Below, piece after piece: positions 52,681-61,170 of a stretch of DNA of 64,000 bases; the stretch's first letter is position 1, and each line of letters begins with the position of its first letter. Source of the DNA: Thiohalophilus sp. (lineage in GTDB: Bacteria > Pseudomonadota > Gammaproteobacteria > UBA6429 > Thiohalophilaceae); NCBI RefSeq assembly GCF_034521165.1, contig NZ_JAXHMV010000012.1:124001-188000 (forward strand), given 5' to 3'. The notes under the pieces are model-generated. The model was not told where the DNA came from, searched no databases, and was given only the letters and a program-made list of their open reading frames with translations. Position numbers and translations under genes: made by a program.

Positions 52681-54009
52681 ATGACTCAGAATAAAACCTC
52701 ACCAGTGTATACCGTTGAGCCCGGCGGGAACCTGCAGGGCCGGCTCCGTGTCCCGGGTGACAAATCAATTTCCCATCGCAGTATCATGCTCGGCGCCCTG
52801 GCCGAGGGAACGACCCGGGTCAGCGGCTTTCTCGAAGGGGCTGACAATCTGGCCACGTTGAATGCTTTTCGGGCCATGGGGGTCAGTATTGATGGCCCCA
52901 AAGCGGGGCAGGTAGTGATCGAAGGGGTTGGGTTGCATGGACTCAAGGCGCCGGCGGCTCCGCTGGATCTGGGTAACTCGGGCACTTCCATGCGGTTGCT
53001 TGCCGGTCTGCTGGCGGCGCAGCCGTTTGACTCGACCCTGCTCGGGGATGCCTCGCTGAACAAACGGCCGATGAAGCGGGTCACCGATCCGCTGGCGCAG
53101 ATGGGCGCAAATATTCATACCAGCGAGGCCGGCACGCCGCCGTTGCAAATTCACGGTAGTCAGTCGTTGCACGGCATTCACTATGCCATGCCGGTCGCCA
53201 GCGCCCAGGTCAAATCCTGTTTGTTGCTGGCCGGCCTGTATGCCGAGGGCGAGACCTGTGTCACCGAGCCGGCGCCGACCCGGGACCATACCGAACAAAT
53301 GCTGCAAGGCTTTGGTTATCCGCTGCAACGGGACGGCGCCACCGCCTGTCTGTCCAGCGGCGGCAAGCTTTCGGCCTGCAATATCGATGTGCCGGCGGAC
53401 ATTTCCTCGGCGGCATTTTTCCTGGTCGGGGCCAGCATTGCGCCGGGCTCGGACATCACGCTCGAGCATGTGGGCATCAACCCGACCCGCGTCGGGGTGA
53501 TTACCATTTTGCGGCAGATGGGCGCGGATATTACGCTGAGTAACGAACAGATCGTCGGTGGCGAGCCGGTGGCCGACGTGCGGGTGCGCAGCGCGCCGCT
53601 CAAGGGCATTCATATCCCCGAGGATCAGGTTCCGCTGGCCATCGACGAGTTTCCGGCCCTGTTTATCGCCGCCGCCTGCGCCGAGGGCGAAACCGTGCTG
53701 ACCGGGGCCCGCGAGCTGCGGGTCAAGGAAAGCGACCGGATCCAGGTCATGGCCGATGGCCTGCAGGTGCTGGGAGTCGATGCCCGGCCCACCGAGGATG
53801 GCATGGTGATTCACGGCAGTCCGCTGGGGAGCGGCGCCGTGGAAAGCCATGGCGATCATCGTATCGCTATGGCGTTTACCATGGCGGCCTTGCGCGCCGC
53901 CGGCCCGATTCGCGTTCGGGACTGTGAGAACGTGGCCACCTCGTTCCCCGGCTTCGTGGATCTGGCCGCCGGTGCCGGGCTGGCGATTGTTCAGGAGGAT
54001 AATGCATGA
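52681..54009 (+). CDS. aroA: 3-phosphoshikimate 1-carboxyvinyltransferase (EPSP synthase)
   Basis: Makes EPSP from shikimate-3-phosphate and PEP. The 442-residue protein has PGDKSISHRSIMLGALAEG, LGNSGTSMRLLAGLLAAQ, SLNKRPMKR, SAQVKSCLLLAGL and RVKESDRI. Residues around LGNSGTSMRLLAGLL resemble the class II (glyphosate-tolerant CP4-like) rather than the class I E. coli pattern; the kinetic class cannot be proved from sequence. It overlaps cmk by four bases (ATGA). Confidence 0.95.
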   Translation: MTQNKTSPVYTVEPGGNLQGRLRVPGDKSISHRSIMLGALAEGTTRVSGFLEGADNLATLNAFRAMGVSIDGPKAGQVVIEGVGLHGLKAPAAPLDLGNSGTSMRLLAGLLAAQPFDSTLLGDASLNKRPMKRVTDPLAQMGANIHTSEAGTPPLQIHGSQSLHGIHYAMPVASAQVKSCLLLAGLYAEGETCVTEPAPTRDHTEQMLQGFGYPLQRDGATACLSSGGKLSACNIDVPADISSAAFFLVGASIAPGSDITLEHVGINPTRVGVITILRQMGADITLSNEQIVGGEPVADVRVRSAPLKGIHIPEDQVPLAIDEFPALFIAAACAEGETVLTGARELRVKESDRIQVMADGLQVLGVDARPTEDGMVIHGSPLGSGAVESHGDHRIAMAFTMAALRAAGPIRVRDCENVATSFPGFVDLAAGAGLAIVQEDNA

Positions 54010-54701
54010 GTGAACCGGTACCGGTATTGACCTTCGATGGTCCCAGCGGCTCCGGCAAGGGCACGATTGCCAGCCGGGTGGCGCGGACGCTGGGCTGGCA
54101 TCTGCTCGACAGCGGGGCCCTCTACCGCCTGGTGGCCCTGGGCGCCGCCCGGCGCGGTATGGATATGGCCGATGAGGGCGCGCTGGCCGACTATGCCGCG
54201 CAAATGGCGGTGGATTTCGAGATCCTGCCGGACAGCGGCGAGGTGGTCGCCCGACTCGACGGGGAGCCGGTGGGCAACGCCATTCGCACCGAGCAGGTCG
54301 GTAACGACGCCTCCAAAGTGGCGGCCCTGGAAACCGTGCGCGCGGCCCTGCTGCAGCGCCAGCGCGATTTTCGCCAGCCCCCGGGCCTGGTGGCCGACGG
54401 GCGTGATATGGGCACCACGGTGTTCCCCGATGCCGGTCTCAAGATCTACCTCACCGCCAGTGCCGAAGTGCGCGCCGAAAGGCGTTATAAACAGTTGAAA
54501 GAAAAGGGAATAAGTGCTAGTCTGGCCGGCCTCCTACGGGAGATCACCGAGCGGGATGTGCGCGATACCGAGCGCCAGTCCTCGCCGCTGAAACCGGCCG
54601 CCGATGCCATTGTGCTGGATACCTCCGCGCTGGACATCGACCAGGTGGTCGAACAGGTCCTGGCCTGGTGCCGGGACCGTTTTGCCGTTGGCGGCCAATG
54701 A
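54006..54701 (+). CDS. cmk: Cytidylate kinase
   Basis: Phosphorylates CMP/dCMP. The 231-residue protein has the P-loop GPSGSGKGT, LDSGALYRLVAL, VADGRDMGTTVFPDA and REITERDVRDTERQSSPLKPA split over two blocks. It is co-translated with aroA and followed by rpsA, the common cmk-rpsA-ihfB order. Confidence 0.95.
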   Translation: MSEPVPVLTFDGPSGSGKGTIASRVARTLGWHLLDSGALYRLVALGAARRGMDMADEGALADYAAQMAVDFEILPDSGEVVARLDGEPVGNAIRTEQVGNDASKVAALETVRAALLQRQRDFRQPPGLVADGRDMGTTVFPDAGLKIYLTASAEVRAERRYKQLKEKGISASLAGLLREITERDVRDTERQSSPLKPAADAIVLDTSALDIDQVVEQVLAWCRDRFAVGGQ

Positions 54702-54705
54702 AGTG

Positions 54706-54727
54706 GGCGGAACCCCGGGGTTCCGCC
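54706..54727. terminator. Perfect 22-base palindrome between cmk and rpsA
   Basis: GGCGGAACCCC directly joined to GGGGTTCCGCC, five bases after the cmk stop, followed by TGTGTGTTT. It may act as a weak terminator or pause site partly separating rpsA expression from upstream genes. Confidence 0.55.
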
Positions 54728-54801
54728 TGTGTGTTTAATCAACCCCGCAGTTTCGACTGCAACCAGACAAGGTCACGCTGTGGCCTGAGGCGAAATCCAA
54801 C

Positions 54802-56472
54802 ATGAGCGAAAGCTTTGCGCAATTATTTGAAGAAAGTCTGAATCAAACCCAGATGCGTCCCGGCGCGATCATTACCGGCACCGTGGTCGATATCAACGAT
54901 GACTTCGTGGTCGTCAATGCCGGCCTCAAGTCCGAGGGCATCATCCCCGTTTCCCAGTTTTTCGGCGAAGAGGGTGAACTCGAAGTCAGTATCGGCGACA
55001 ACGTCGAAGTGGCGCTGGACTCGGTCGAAGACGGTTTTGGTGAAACCCGTCTGTCGCGCGAGAAAGCCAAGCGCGCCGAAACCTGGACGAAACTCGAAGC
55101 CGCTCATGAAGCCGGTGAAACCGTGACCGGTATGATTACCGACAAGGTCAAGGGCGGGTTTACCGTCGAGCTGGATCATATCCGCGCTTTCCTGCCAGGT
55201 TCCCTGGTGGATGTGCGCCCGGTGCGTGATACCAGTTATCTCGAAGGCAAGGATCTCGAATTCAAGGTTATCAAGCTGGATCAGCGTCGTAACAACGTTG
55301 TGGTCTCCCGCCGCGCGGTGGTCGAGGAAGAAGGCGGTGCCGAGCGCGAAGCTATCCTGGAGAACATGCAGGAAGGTGCCGTGGTCAAGGGCGTAGTCAA
55401 AAACCTGACCGATTACGGCGCGTTTGTCGATCTCGGCGGCGTTGACGGTCTGTTGCATATCACCGACATGGCCTGGAAGCGCGTCAAGCATCCGAGCGAA
55501 ATCGTGCAGGTCGGTGACGAGATCGAAGTCAAGGTCCTCAAGTTCGACCGCGAACGCATGCGCGTGTCCCTCGGCCTCAAGCAGATGGGCGACGATCCGT
55601 GGGTCGATATCTCCCGCCGCTATCCCGAAGGCACCCGCCTGTTTGGCAAGGTGACCAACATCGCCGATTACGGCTGCTTCGTGGAGCTCGAAGAAGGCGT
55701 GGAAGGTCTGGTACACGTGTCCGAAATGGACTGGACCAACAAGAACATTCATCCGAGCAAGGTTGTCCAGCTGGGTGATGAAGTGGAAGTCATGGTGCTG
55801 GATATCGACGAAGAGCGTCGTCGTATCTCCCTGGGCATGAAGCAGTGCCAGGAAAATCCCTGGGAAGCTTTCGCCGCCGAGCACAACAAGAACGACAAGG
55901 TCAGCGGCACCATCAAGTCCATTACCGATTTTGGTATCTTTATCGGTCTGGACGGCGGTATCGACGGCCTGGTGCATCTGTCCGACATCTCCTGGAACGT
56001 GCCCGGCGAAGAAGCCGTGCGCAACTACAAGAAGGGCGACGAAATCGAAGCCGTTGTTCTCTCCGTGGACCCGGAACGCGAGCGCATCTCCCTGGGCGTC
56101 AAACAGATGGACAAGGATCCCTTCTCCAACTTCCTGGCGGAAAATGCCAAGGGCAGCGTGGTCAAGGGCACCATCACCGAAGTGGATCCCAAGGGCGCCA
56201 CGATTGATCTGGGTGACGGCATCGAAGGTTACCTGCGGGCCTCGGAAATCTCCCAGGATCGTGTTGAAGACGCGCGCAGCGTCCTCAAGGAAGGCGAAAC
56301 CGTCGAAGCCAAGTTCACCGGCGTGGATCGCAAGAACCGCCAGATTTCCCTGTCGATTAAAGCCATTGACTCGGATGCCGAAAAAGCCGCTATGAAGGAC
56401 TACAGCGGCAGCACTGGCGCCACCACGACCCTGGGCGATCTGCTCAAGGAACAGATGGATAACAACGAATAA
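54802..56472 (+). CDS. rpsA: 30S ribosomal protein S1
   Basis: A 556-residue S1 with six S1/OB RNA-binding repeats, each shown by the pattern GTVVxI...G, for example GVVKNLTDYGAFVDLGGVDG and GKVTNIADYGCFVELEEGVEG as separate repeats. It binds mRNA leaders at the ribosome. Full length compared with E. coli (557). Translation initiation here is likely autoregulated as in E. coli, which is inference. Codon use is strongly biased, as expected for high expression. Confidence 0.97.
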   Translation: MSESFAQLFEESLNQTQMRPGAIITGTVVDINDDFVVVNAGLKSEGIIPVSQFFGEEGELEVSIGDNVEVALDSVEDGFGETRLSREKAKRAETWTKLEAAHEAGETVTGMITDKVKGGFTVELDHIRAFLPGSLVDVRPVRDTSYLEGKDLEFKVIKLDQRRNNVVVSRRAVVEEEGGAEREAILENMQEGAVVKGVVKNLTDYGAFVDLGGVDGLLHITDMAWKRVKHPSEIVQVGDEIEVKVLKFDRERMRVSLGLKQMGDDPWVDISRRYPEGTRLFGKVTNIADYGCFVELEEGVEGLVHVSEMDWTNKNIHPSKVVQLGDEVEVMVLDIDEERRRISLGMKQCQENPWEAFAAEHNKNDKVSGTIKSITDFGIFIGLDGGIDGLVHLSDISWNVPGEEAVRNYKKGDEIEAVVLSVDPERERISLGVKQMDKDPFSNFLAENAKGSVVKGTITEVDPKGATIDLGDGIEGYLRASEISQDRVEDARSVLKEGETVEAKFTGVDRKNRQISLSIKAIDSDAEKAAMKDYSGSTGATTTLGDLLKEQMDNNE

Positions 56473-56515
56473 CGCCACAACCGGGCTGTTGCAAGTCTGC
56501 CCTGAAGGACGGATT

Positions 56516-56824
56516 ATGACAAAATCAGAATTGATTGAGATTCTCTCGCAGAAGCAAAGTCAATTAGCCTACAAGGACGTAGAGCTGGCCGTGAAAACCA
56601 TGCTGGATCACATGGCGACCACACTGGCCAATGGCGAGCGGATCGAAATCCGGGGTTTTGGCAGCTTTTCCTTGCATTACCGGCCGCCACGGATCGGCCG
56701 CAATCCCAAAACCGGGGATTCGGTCGAACTGGAAGCCAAATATGTCCCGCACTTCAAGCCCGGCAAGGAGCTGCGCGAGCGGGTCAACGAAAGCATGGAA
56801 CGGGTCGAGATCCAGCCCGGTTGA
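56516..56824 (+). CDS. ihfB: Integration host factor subunit beta
   Basis: DNA-bending histone-like protein, 102 residues. It contains MTKSELIEILSQKQ at the start, GERIEIRGFGSFSLHYR, and the DNA-intercalating loop RIGRNPKTGDSV. The ATG at 56516 has AAGGA upstream; nine earlier in-frame codons are not conserved. Directly behind rpsA, as is usual. REP elements are common IHF targets in enterics, and a large REP array follows this gene. Confidence 0.96.
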   Translation: MTKSELIEILSQKQSQLAYKDVELAVKTMLDHMATTLANGERIEIRGFGSFSLHYRPPRIGRNPKTGDSVELEAKYVPHFKPGKELRERVNESMERVEIQPG

Positions 56825-56852
56825 TTCGTTATCATAGGGTGGCTACCATTCC

Positions 56853-56887
56853 AAAGGCGGCAAGAGCGTGGCTCCTGCCGCCTTTTT
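56853..56887 (+). terminator. Rho-independent terminator after ihfB
   Basis: Stem AAAGGCGGCA (56853-56862) and TGCCGCCTTT (56876-56885), ending in five T residues, 29 bases after the ihfB stop. Confidence 0.88.
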
Positions 56888-56920
56888 AGTATCCAGGTCC
56901 TGGGTTCCGGGTCCTGTTTG

Positions 56921-57552
56921 TAGGAGGGGCTTTCAGCCGCGACTCGGGAGAAAGGGTACGACGTTCGCCGATGAAATCGCTTCCCACAATTAAAGTAAGG
57001 TAGGCCGGACAAAGCAATAGCAGTGTCCGGCGGATGTTGCCCGATACCGCTGCGCTATATCGGGCCTACCCGCTGGATTTGTAGGAGCGGCTCAGCCGCG
57101 ATTCGGGAGAAGGGGCATACCCGGTCGCCGATGAAATCGCCTCCCTCAATTAAAGTAAGGTAGGCCGGACAAAGCGATAGCGGTGTCCGGCGGATGTTGC
57201 CCGATACCGCTAAGCTATATCGGGCCTACCCGCTGGATTTGTAGGAGCGGCTCGCAGCCGCGATTCGGGAGAAGGGGCACACCCGGTCGCCGATGAAATC
57301 GCCTCCCACAATTAAAGTAAGGTAGGCCGGACAAAGCGATAGCGGTGTCCGGCGGATGTTGCCCGATACCGCTGCGCTATATCGGGCCTACCCGCTGGAT
57401 TTGCAGGAGCGGCTCGCAGCCGCGATTCGGGAGAAGGGGACGGCCAGTCGCCGATGGAATCGTCTCCCACAATTAAAGTAAGGTAGGCCGGACAAAGCGA
57501 TAGCGGTGTCCGGCGGATTTTGCCCGATACCGCTAAGCTATATCGGGCCTGC
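56921..57552. repeat. Tandem array of about 161-bp REP composite units
   Basis: Unit starts (TAGGCCGGACAAAGC) at 57001, 57161, 57323 and 57484 give periods of 160-162 bases. Each full unit joins two palindromes: TCCGGC-type GTGTCCGGCGGATGTTGCCC...GGGCCTAC, and GTAGGAGCGGCTC...CGCGATTCGGG with GTCGCCGATGAAATCG. A half unit precedes (56921-57000) and the last copy is cut at 57552. Copies differ by a few substitutions. The 783-base gap between ihfB and lapA holds nothing else. Confidence 0.95.
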
Positions 57553-57607
57553 ATGCTGGGCTATGGGCTGGTGCCTGTCAAAGAATCGGGAAGATTGAGG
57601 ATACGTG

Positions 57608-57901
57608 ATGCTAAAAATAATCTACATTGCCGTGATTGTGTTGCTGGTCATCACCGGCCTGATATTCGCCGTGCTCAATGCCGAGCCGGTGCAGTTCAAC
57701 TATTACTTCGACAGCCTCTCCATTCCCCTCTCTTTGTCCATGCTGGTGGCGATGATCCTCGGTGCGATCCTCGGGGTCCTGGCCAGTGCCGGCGCCATCT
57801 TACGCCAGAAACGGGAGATCCATCGTCTGCGCAAGGCGGTGGATGTGGCGGAAAAAGAAGTCAATAACCTGCGTTCGCTGCCGCTACGCGACGATCATTG
57901 A
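57608..57901 (+). CDS. lapA: Lipopolysaccharide assembly protein A
   Basis: A 97-residue inner-membrane protein with two helices (about residues 3-22 and 42-64) and a cytoplasmic coiled-coil tail (RQKREIHRLRKAVDVAEKE). It matches the LapA/DUF1049 family, which works with LapB to control LpxC stability and hence LPS amount. The ATG at 57608 follows TTGAGGAT; a GTG at 57605 is in frame. It overlaps lapB by one base (TGATG). Confidence 0.92.
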   Translation: MLKIIYIAVIVLLVITGLIFAVLNAEPVQFNYYFDSLSIPLSLSMLVAMILGAILGVLASAGAILRQKREIHRLRKAVDVAEKEVNNLRSLPLRDDH

Positions 57902-59073
57902 TGGGTATCGAGATCCTCTTTTTGCTGCTGCCGGTGGCGGCGCTATCCGGCTGGTTGCTGGGGCGCCGGGGCACGGCCGCGCGCCGTCGCGATGACGGTT
58001 GCCTGGAAATGCCCAGTGAATATATCAAGGGCCTCAATTACATCCTCAATGAACAGCAGGACAAGGCGATCGACCTGTTTATCCAGATGCTGGATGTCAA
58101 CAGCGAGACCGTGGAAACGCATCTGGCCCTGGGCAGTCTGTTCCGTCGCCGTGGCGAAGTGGATCGCGCCATCCGGATTCATCAAAACCTGATCGCCCGC
58201 CCGACACTCAACAAATCGCAACGTGCCCTGGCCCTGTTCGAACTGGGACAGGATTACATGCGCGCCGGACTGCTGGATCGGGCTGAATCGCTGTTCGGTG
58301 AGCTGGTCGACAGTGCGCCCCATTCCGAAGCGGCCCTGCGGTATCTGGTGGACATCTATCAGCAGGAAAAGGACTGGGATGACGCTATCCGGGCGGCACA
58401 TCGCCTGGAACAATGCGCCAATACGGATCTGTCGTTCATGGTGGCCCAGTTCTACTGCGAACAGGCGGATCAGGCGCTGCGTCAGGGCGAGCCGTCGCGT
58501 GCCTTGAAACTGTTGCGCCGTGCCCTGGGCGAGGATCGTCACTGCGTGCGGGCCAGCATAATGGAAGGGGATATCGAGCGCAGTGCCGGCAATTACAAGG
58601 CTGCCCTGAAGGCATATCAACGTATCGAACAGCAGGATCCCGAGTATCTTTCCGAAGTCATTCAGCCAATGCTCGAATGTTACAAGGCGCTGCAACGCAA
58701 GGACGACGCGATCGATTATTTCAAGACATTGCTGGATAAATACGCCGGTATCTCCACCATGCTGGTACTGGCCGATCTGATTGAAGAGCGTGACGGGGAA
58801 CTGGCATCCACGGAGTTTATTACCCGCTTTCTCAAACAACGGCCTTCGGTGCGCGGTATGGATCGGCTGATCGAACTGAATATGGGGCAGGCCAGTGACA
58901 CGGTGCGCGAAAAATTGCATGTTCTCAAAGACGTAACCGATCAGATTCTGACCAATAAATCCGTGTATAACTGTGTCCATTGCGGTTTCAGTGGCAAGTC
59001 CCTGCACTGGCAATGTCCCAGCTGCAAGCACTGGAACACCATTAAACCGATTCACGGGGTAGAAGGAGAGTAA
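57901..59073 (+). CDS. lapB: Lipopolysaccharide assembly protein B (YciM)
   Basis: A 390-residue protein anchored by an N-terminal helix (residues 3-19), followed by about nine TPR repeats (35-340) and a rubredoxin-like zinc site CVHCG...CPSCKHW near residues 359-378. With FtsH it promotes LpxC degradation, balancing LPS synthesis. ATG at 57901 overlaps the lapA stop. pyrF begins one base after its stop. Confidence 0.95.
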   Translation: MGIEILFLLLPVAALSGWLLGRRGTAARRRDDGCLEMPSEYIKGLNYILNEQQDKAIDLFIQMLDVNSETVETHLALGSLFRRRGEVDRAIRIHQNLIARPTLNKSQRALALFELGQDYMRAGLLDRAESLFGELVDSAPHSEAALRYLVDIYQQEKDWDDAIRAAHRLEQCANTDLSFMVAQFYCEQADQALRQGEPSRALKLLRRALGEDRHCVRASIMEGDIERSAGNYKAALKAYQRIEQQDPEYLSEVIQPMLECYKALQRKDDAIDYFKTLLDKYAGISTMLVLADLIEERDGELASTEFITRFLKQRPSVRGMDRLIELNMGQASDTVREKLHVLKDVTDQILTNKSVYNCVHCGFSGKSLHWQCPSCKHWNTIKPIHGVEGE

Positions 59074-59074
59074 G

Positions 59075-59785
59075 GTGCGTTGTTCATCACCGGTTATTGT
59101 TGCACTCGATTATGCCAATGCCCGCGAGGCCCTGGAATTTGTCGACAAAGTCTCGCCGGTGCGTTGCCGCCTGAAAGTCGGCAAAGAGCTGTTCACCGCC
59201 GAAGGTCCGCAACTGGTCCGCGATCTGGTCGCTCGCGACTTCGATGTCTTTCTGGATCTCAAGTTCCACGACATTCCCAATACCGTGGCCAGAGCCTGTG
59301 CCGCGGCAGCCGAACTCGGCGTATGGATGATCAACGTACATACCCTGGGCGGCTCGAAAATGATGAGCGCCGCCCGCGATGCCGTGGCGCAATCTTCCCA
59401 CAAACCGTTATTAATCGGTGTGACGATCCTCACCAGCATGGGGACCGAGGATCTACGCGAAGTGGGCTTGTCCGGTGAACCGATGGACCACGTCGAGAAA
59501 CTGGCCACACTGGCGGCGCAAAGCGGACTGGACGGTGTCGTCTGCTCCTCACAGGAAGTCAGCCGCTTGCGCCAGACGTTGCCGGAAGATTTTCAGCTGG
59601 TGACCCCCGGCATCCGGCCGGCCGGCAGTGCCGGCGACGACCAGACCCGCATCATGACCCCGGCCAGGGCGATCGGTGCCGGCAGCAATTATCTCGTCAT
59701 TGGCCGCCCCATCACCCAGGCCGCGGATCCCATGCAGGCGCTGGACGAAATAGAAAATAGTCTTCAGTTGGCAGTTGGCAGTTAG
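59075..59785 (+). CDS. pyrF: Orotidine 5'-phosphate decarboxylase
   Basis: Last step of UMP synthesis. The 236-residue TIM barrel shows VIVALDYANAREAL, the catalytic DLKFHDIPNT, and TPGIRPAGSAGDDQTRI with IGRPITQAADP. The GTG start follows AAGGAG at the end of lapB. The last six codons (SLQLAVGS region) and the stop are TTGGCAG heptads, so the C-terminus is of repeat origin. Confidence 0.95.
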   Translation: MRCSSPVIVALDYANAREALEFVDKVSPVRCRLKVGKELFTAEGPQLVRDLVARDFDVFLDLKFHDIPNTVARACAAAAELGVWMINVHTLGGSKMMSAARDAVAQSSHKPLLIGVTILTSMGTEDLREVGLSGEPMDHVEKLATLAAQSGLDGVVCSSQEVSRLRQTLPEDFQLVTPGIRPAGSAGDDQTRIMTPARAIGAGSNYLVIGRPITQAADPMQALDEIENSLQLAVGS

Positions 59786-59862
59786 CAGTTATAGTGAAAG
59801 CCAGGTTGCGCATAGCGCTACCTGACAATCCTCTGCCAACTGCAAACTGATAACTGCCAACT
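59767..59862. repeat. TTGGCAG heptad hairpin with core palindrome at the pyrF 3' end
   Basis: CAGTTGGCAGTTGGCAGTTAGCAG (59765-59788) overlaps the pyrF end and is mirrored by CTGCCAACTGCAAACTGATAACTGCC (59834-59859). The loop contains AGGTTGCGCATAGCGCTACCTGAC (59803-59826), the same core palindrome seen at 31631 and 37418. Confidence 0.88.
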
Positions 59863-59916
59863 TTCTTTGTAGGACTTGTCCTACAAAACTTTCCGAAAAT
59901 TCCTACAAACACCGGC

Positions 59917-59945
59917 TTGAATCTGTTTTGTACAGTGACGATAAT
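59917..59945 (+). promoter_or_regulatory. Candidate sigma-70 promoter of comEA
   Basis: TTGAAT (59917-59922), 17-base spacer, GATAAT (59940-59945), about 45 bases before the comEA start. Confidence 0.55.
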
Positions 59946-59990
59946 TATTCGCGTCAGGACGATGAACAACCAATCGACAAGGAGTCACCC

Positions 59991-60284
59991 ATGAAAAAAC
60001 TGATTCAAACTCTCGTTTTCTCTCTCAGCATGCTGTTTGCCGGAATCGCCATTGCCGGACCGGTAGATATCAACACAGCAAGCGCCACGGAACTGGCCAC
60101 CAACATCAACGGTGTGGGTGAAAAGAAAGCCGTGGCCATCGTCGAGTACCGTAACCAGCATGGTCCCTTCAAGAAAGTTGAAGACCTGCAGAAAGTCCAG
60201 GGTATCGGTCCCGGCATTCTTTCCAAAAATCGGGATAACCTCAAACTGGCTTCAAAGCAGGCCAAACTCGATCACGAAAAATAA
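59991..60284 (+). CDS. ComEA-like helix-hairpin-helix DNA-binding protein
   Basis: A 97-residue exported protein: signal peptide (residues 1-22, cleavage after IAIA) then a helix-hairpin-helix pair (VDINTASATELATNINGVG and VQGIGPGILSKN). Periplasmic ComEA proteins bind incoming DNA during natural transformation; short versions like this occur in many Gammaproteobacteria. AAGGAG precedes the ATG, and a terminator follows. No other competence genes are in view. Confidence 0.92.
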   Translation: MKKLIQTLVFSLSMLFAGIAIAGPVDINTASATELATNINGVGEKKAVAIVEYRNQHGPFKKVEDLQKVQGIGPGILSKNRDNLKLASKQAKLDHEK

Positions 60285-60316
60285 ATCGTAAACCTGAACT
60301 GTTCTCCTGACACCAC

Positions 60317-60345
60317 AAAGGCGCAACCACCCGGTTGCGCCTTTT
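60317..60345 (+). terminator. Rho-independent terminator after comEA
   Basis: Stem AAAGGCGCAACC, loop ACCC, GGTTGCGCCTTT, followed by TT; 33 bases after the comEA stop. Confidence 0.92.
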
Positions 60346-60439
60346 CTATTACTGCTGCCAGCCATATCTAACCGTAGATCACATTGGCGAAGCCTATGTG
60401 ACAATCCCCGGTCTATAAGAGCGAAGTAGACAGTTTTCA

Positions 60440-60852
60440 GTTGGCAGCCCGTAGGCCCGATATAGCAAAGCGGTATCGGGCGATTCCACGCCGGACACCG
60501 CTCCCGGCGTCCTTCGGATGCAGTATCAAGGTACGAGTGACGAGGTACGAGTAAACGATCATATTACCGAAGATTGAGCAGGATCGCCTCTGGCGCGATA
60601 GATCGCGATAATGGGCAGGCCCATCGCGGCGCAGCCGCTCCTACAAATCGGGCGGGTTGGATTGTTTTTCCTCGTCCCTCGTCACTCGTACCTCGTCCCT
60701 GTCCTTCAGACGCGCCAGCGCTTGAAGGACCTGTAGGAGCGCCTCCGGCGCGAGTAGACCACGCGGTAAGCAGACGGGCCCATGCGCGGTCAAAGCCTCG
60801 CTCCTGGCGTCCTCCAGGACGCAGTGTCGAGGTACGAGTGACGAGTGACGAG
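60440..60852. repeat. Mosaic of REP palindromes and GACGAG heptads upstream of galU
   Basis: Gene-free DNA. A GTAGGCCCGATATAGC...CCGGACACC palindrome lies near 60450-60500, TACGAGTGACGAGG heptads near 60531-60552, and a REP element ...GCGGCGCAGCCGCTCCTAC near 60624-60645. The next blocks are CTCGTCCCTCGTCACTCGTACCTCG (60670-60694), a GAGCGCCTCCGGCGCGAG REP near 60736-60753, and heptads again at 60830-60852. Together with 60853-61170 it makes an 886-base gap without a supported gene. Confidence 0.85.
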
Positions 60853-61064
60853 GAAAGCACCCTATAACTCGATATCCAGATCTTGTCGGAGCGACCTCCG
60901 GCGCGAGAGTCCGGGAACAGACAGGCCCAGCGCGGTCAAAGCTCGCTCCTGCCAACCAGGCCAATATGATGTAGATTTTCCTCGCCCCTCGTAACTCGTC
61001 CCCGTCCTTCGGCGCGACCGATCGTGCCGTCCGGCAAGGCCTATCGCGGCGCAGCCGCTCCTAC
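60853..61064. repeat. Left copy of a long inverted repeat flanking galU
   Basis: Positions 60957-61064 are the exact reverse complement of 62257-62364 (108 bases, no mismatch by eye). Similarity continues with scattered changes to about 60853, matching up to about 62475. The segment contains REP-like and GACGAG-heptad blocks. Confidence 0.93.
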
Positions 61065-61108
61065 AGCTGCCGACTGCAAACTGCGACTGCCAACTTTCTC
61101 TTCTACAG

Positions 61109-61138
61109 TTGCCCCAATTGAAGCCGGTTTGCTATCTT
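61109..61138 (+). promoter_or_regulatory. Possible galU promoter
   Basis: TTGCCC (61109-61114), 18-base spacer, TATCTT (61133-61138). Moderate match; it lies inside the segment bounded by the inverted repeats, so it would move together with galU in an inversion. Confidence 0.3.
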
Positions 61139-61170
61139 ATTCGTCAATCAAATCAGGATGTAATGTGCCC

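Noticed and set aside
52765..53859. Minus-strand frame opposite aroA
   Set aside because: Shadow; arginine/glycine-rich product without motifs.
54823..56478. A 551-codon open frame opposite rpsA
   Set aside because: Mirror of biased rpsA codons; repetitive His/Asp-rich product, no family resemblance.
56921..57552. CRISPR-like periodicity of about 161 bases
   Set aside because: Whole units are repeated, including the parts that would be spacers; palindromes are REP-like.
57943..59055. Minus-strand frame opposite lapB
   Set aside because: Shadow; lapB itself has clear TPR and zinc motifs.
60574..60964. Small open frames on both strands upstream of galU
   Set aside because: They translate REP and heptad repeats; no ribosome binding site or conserved sequence.
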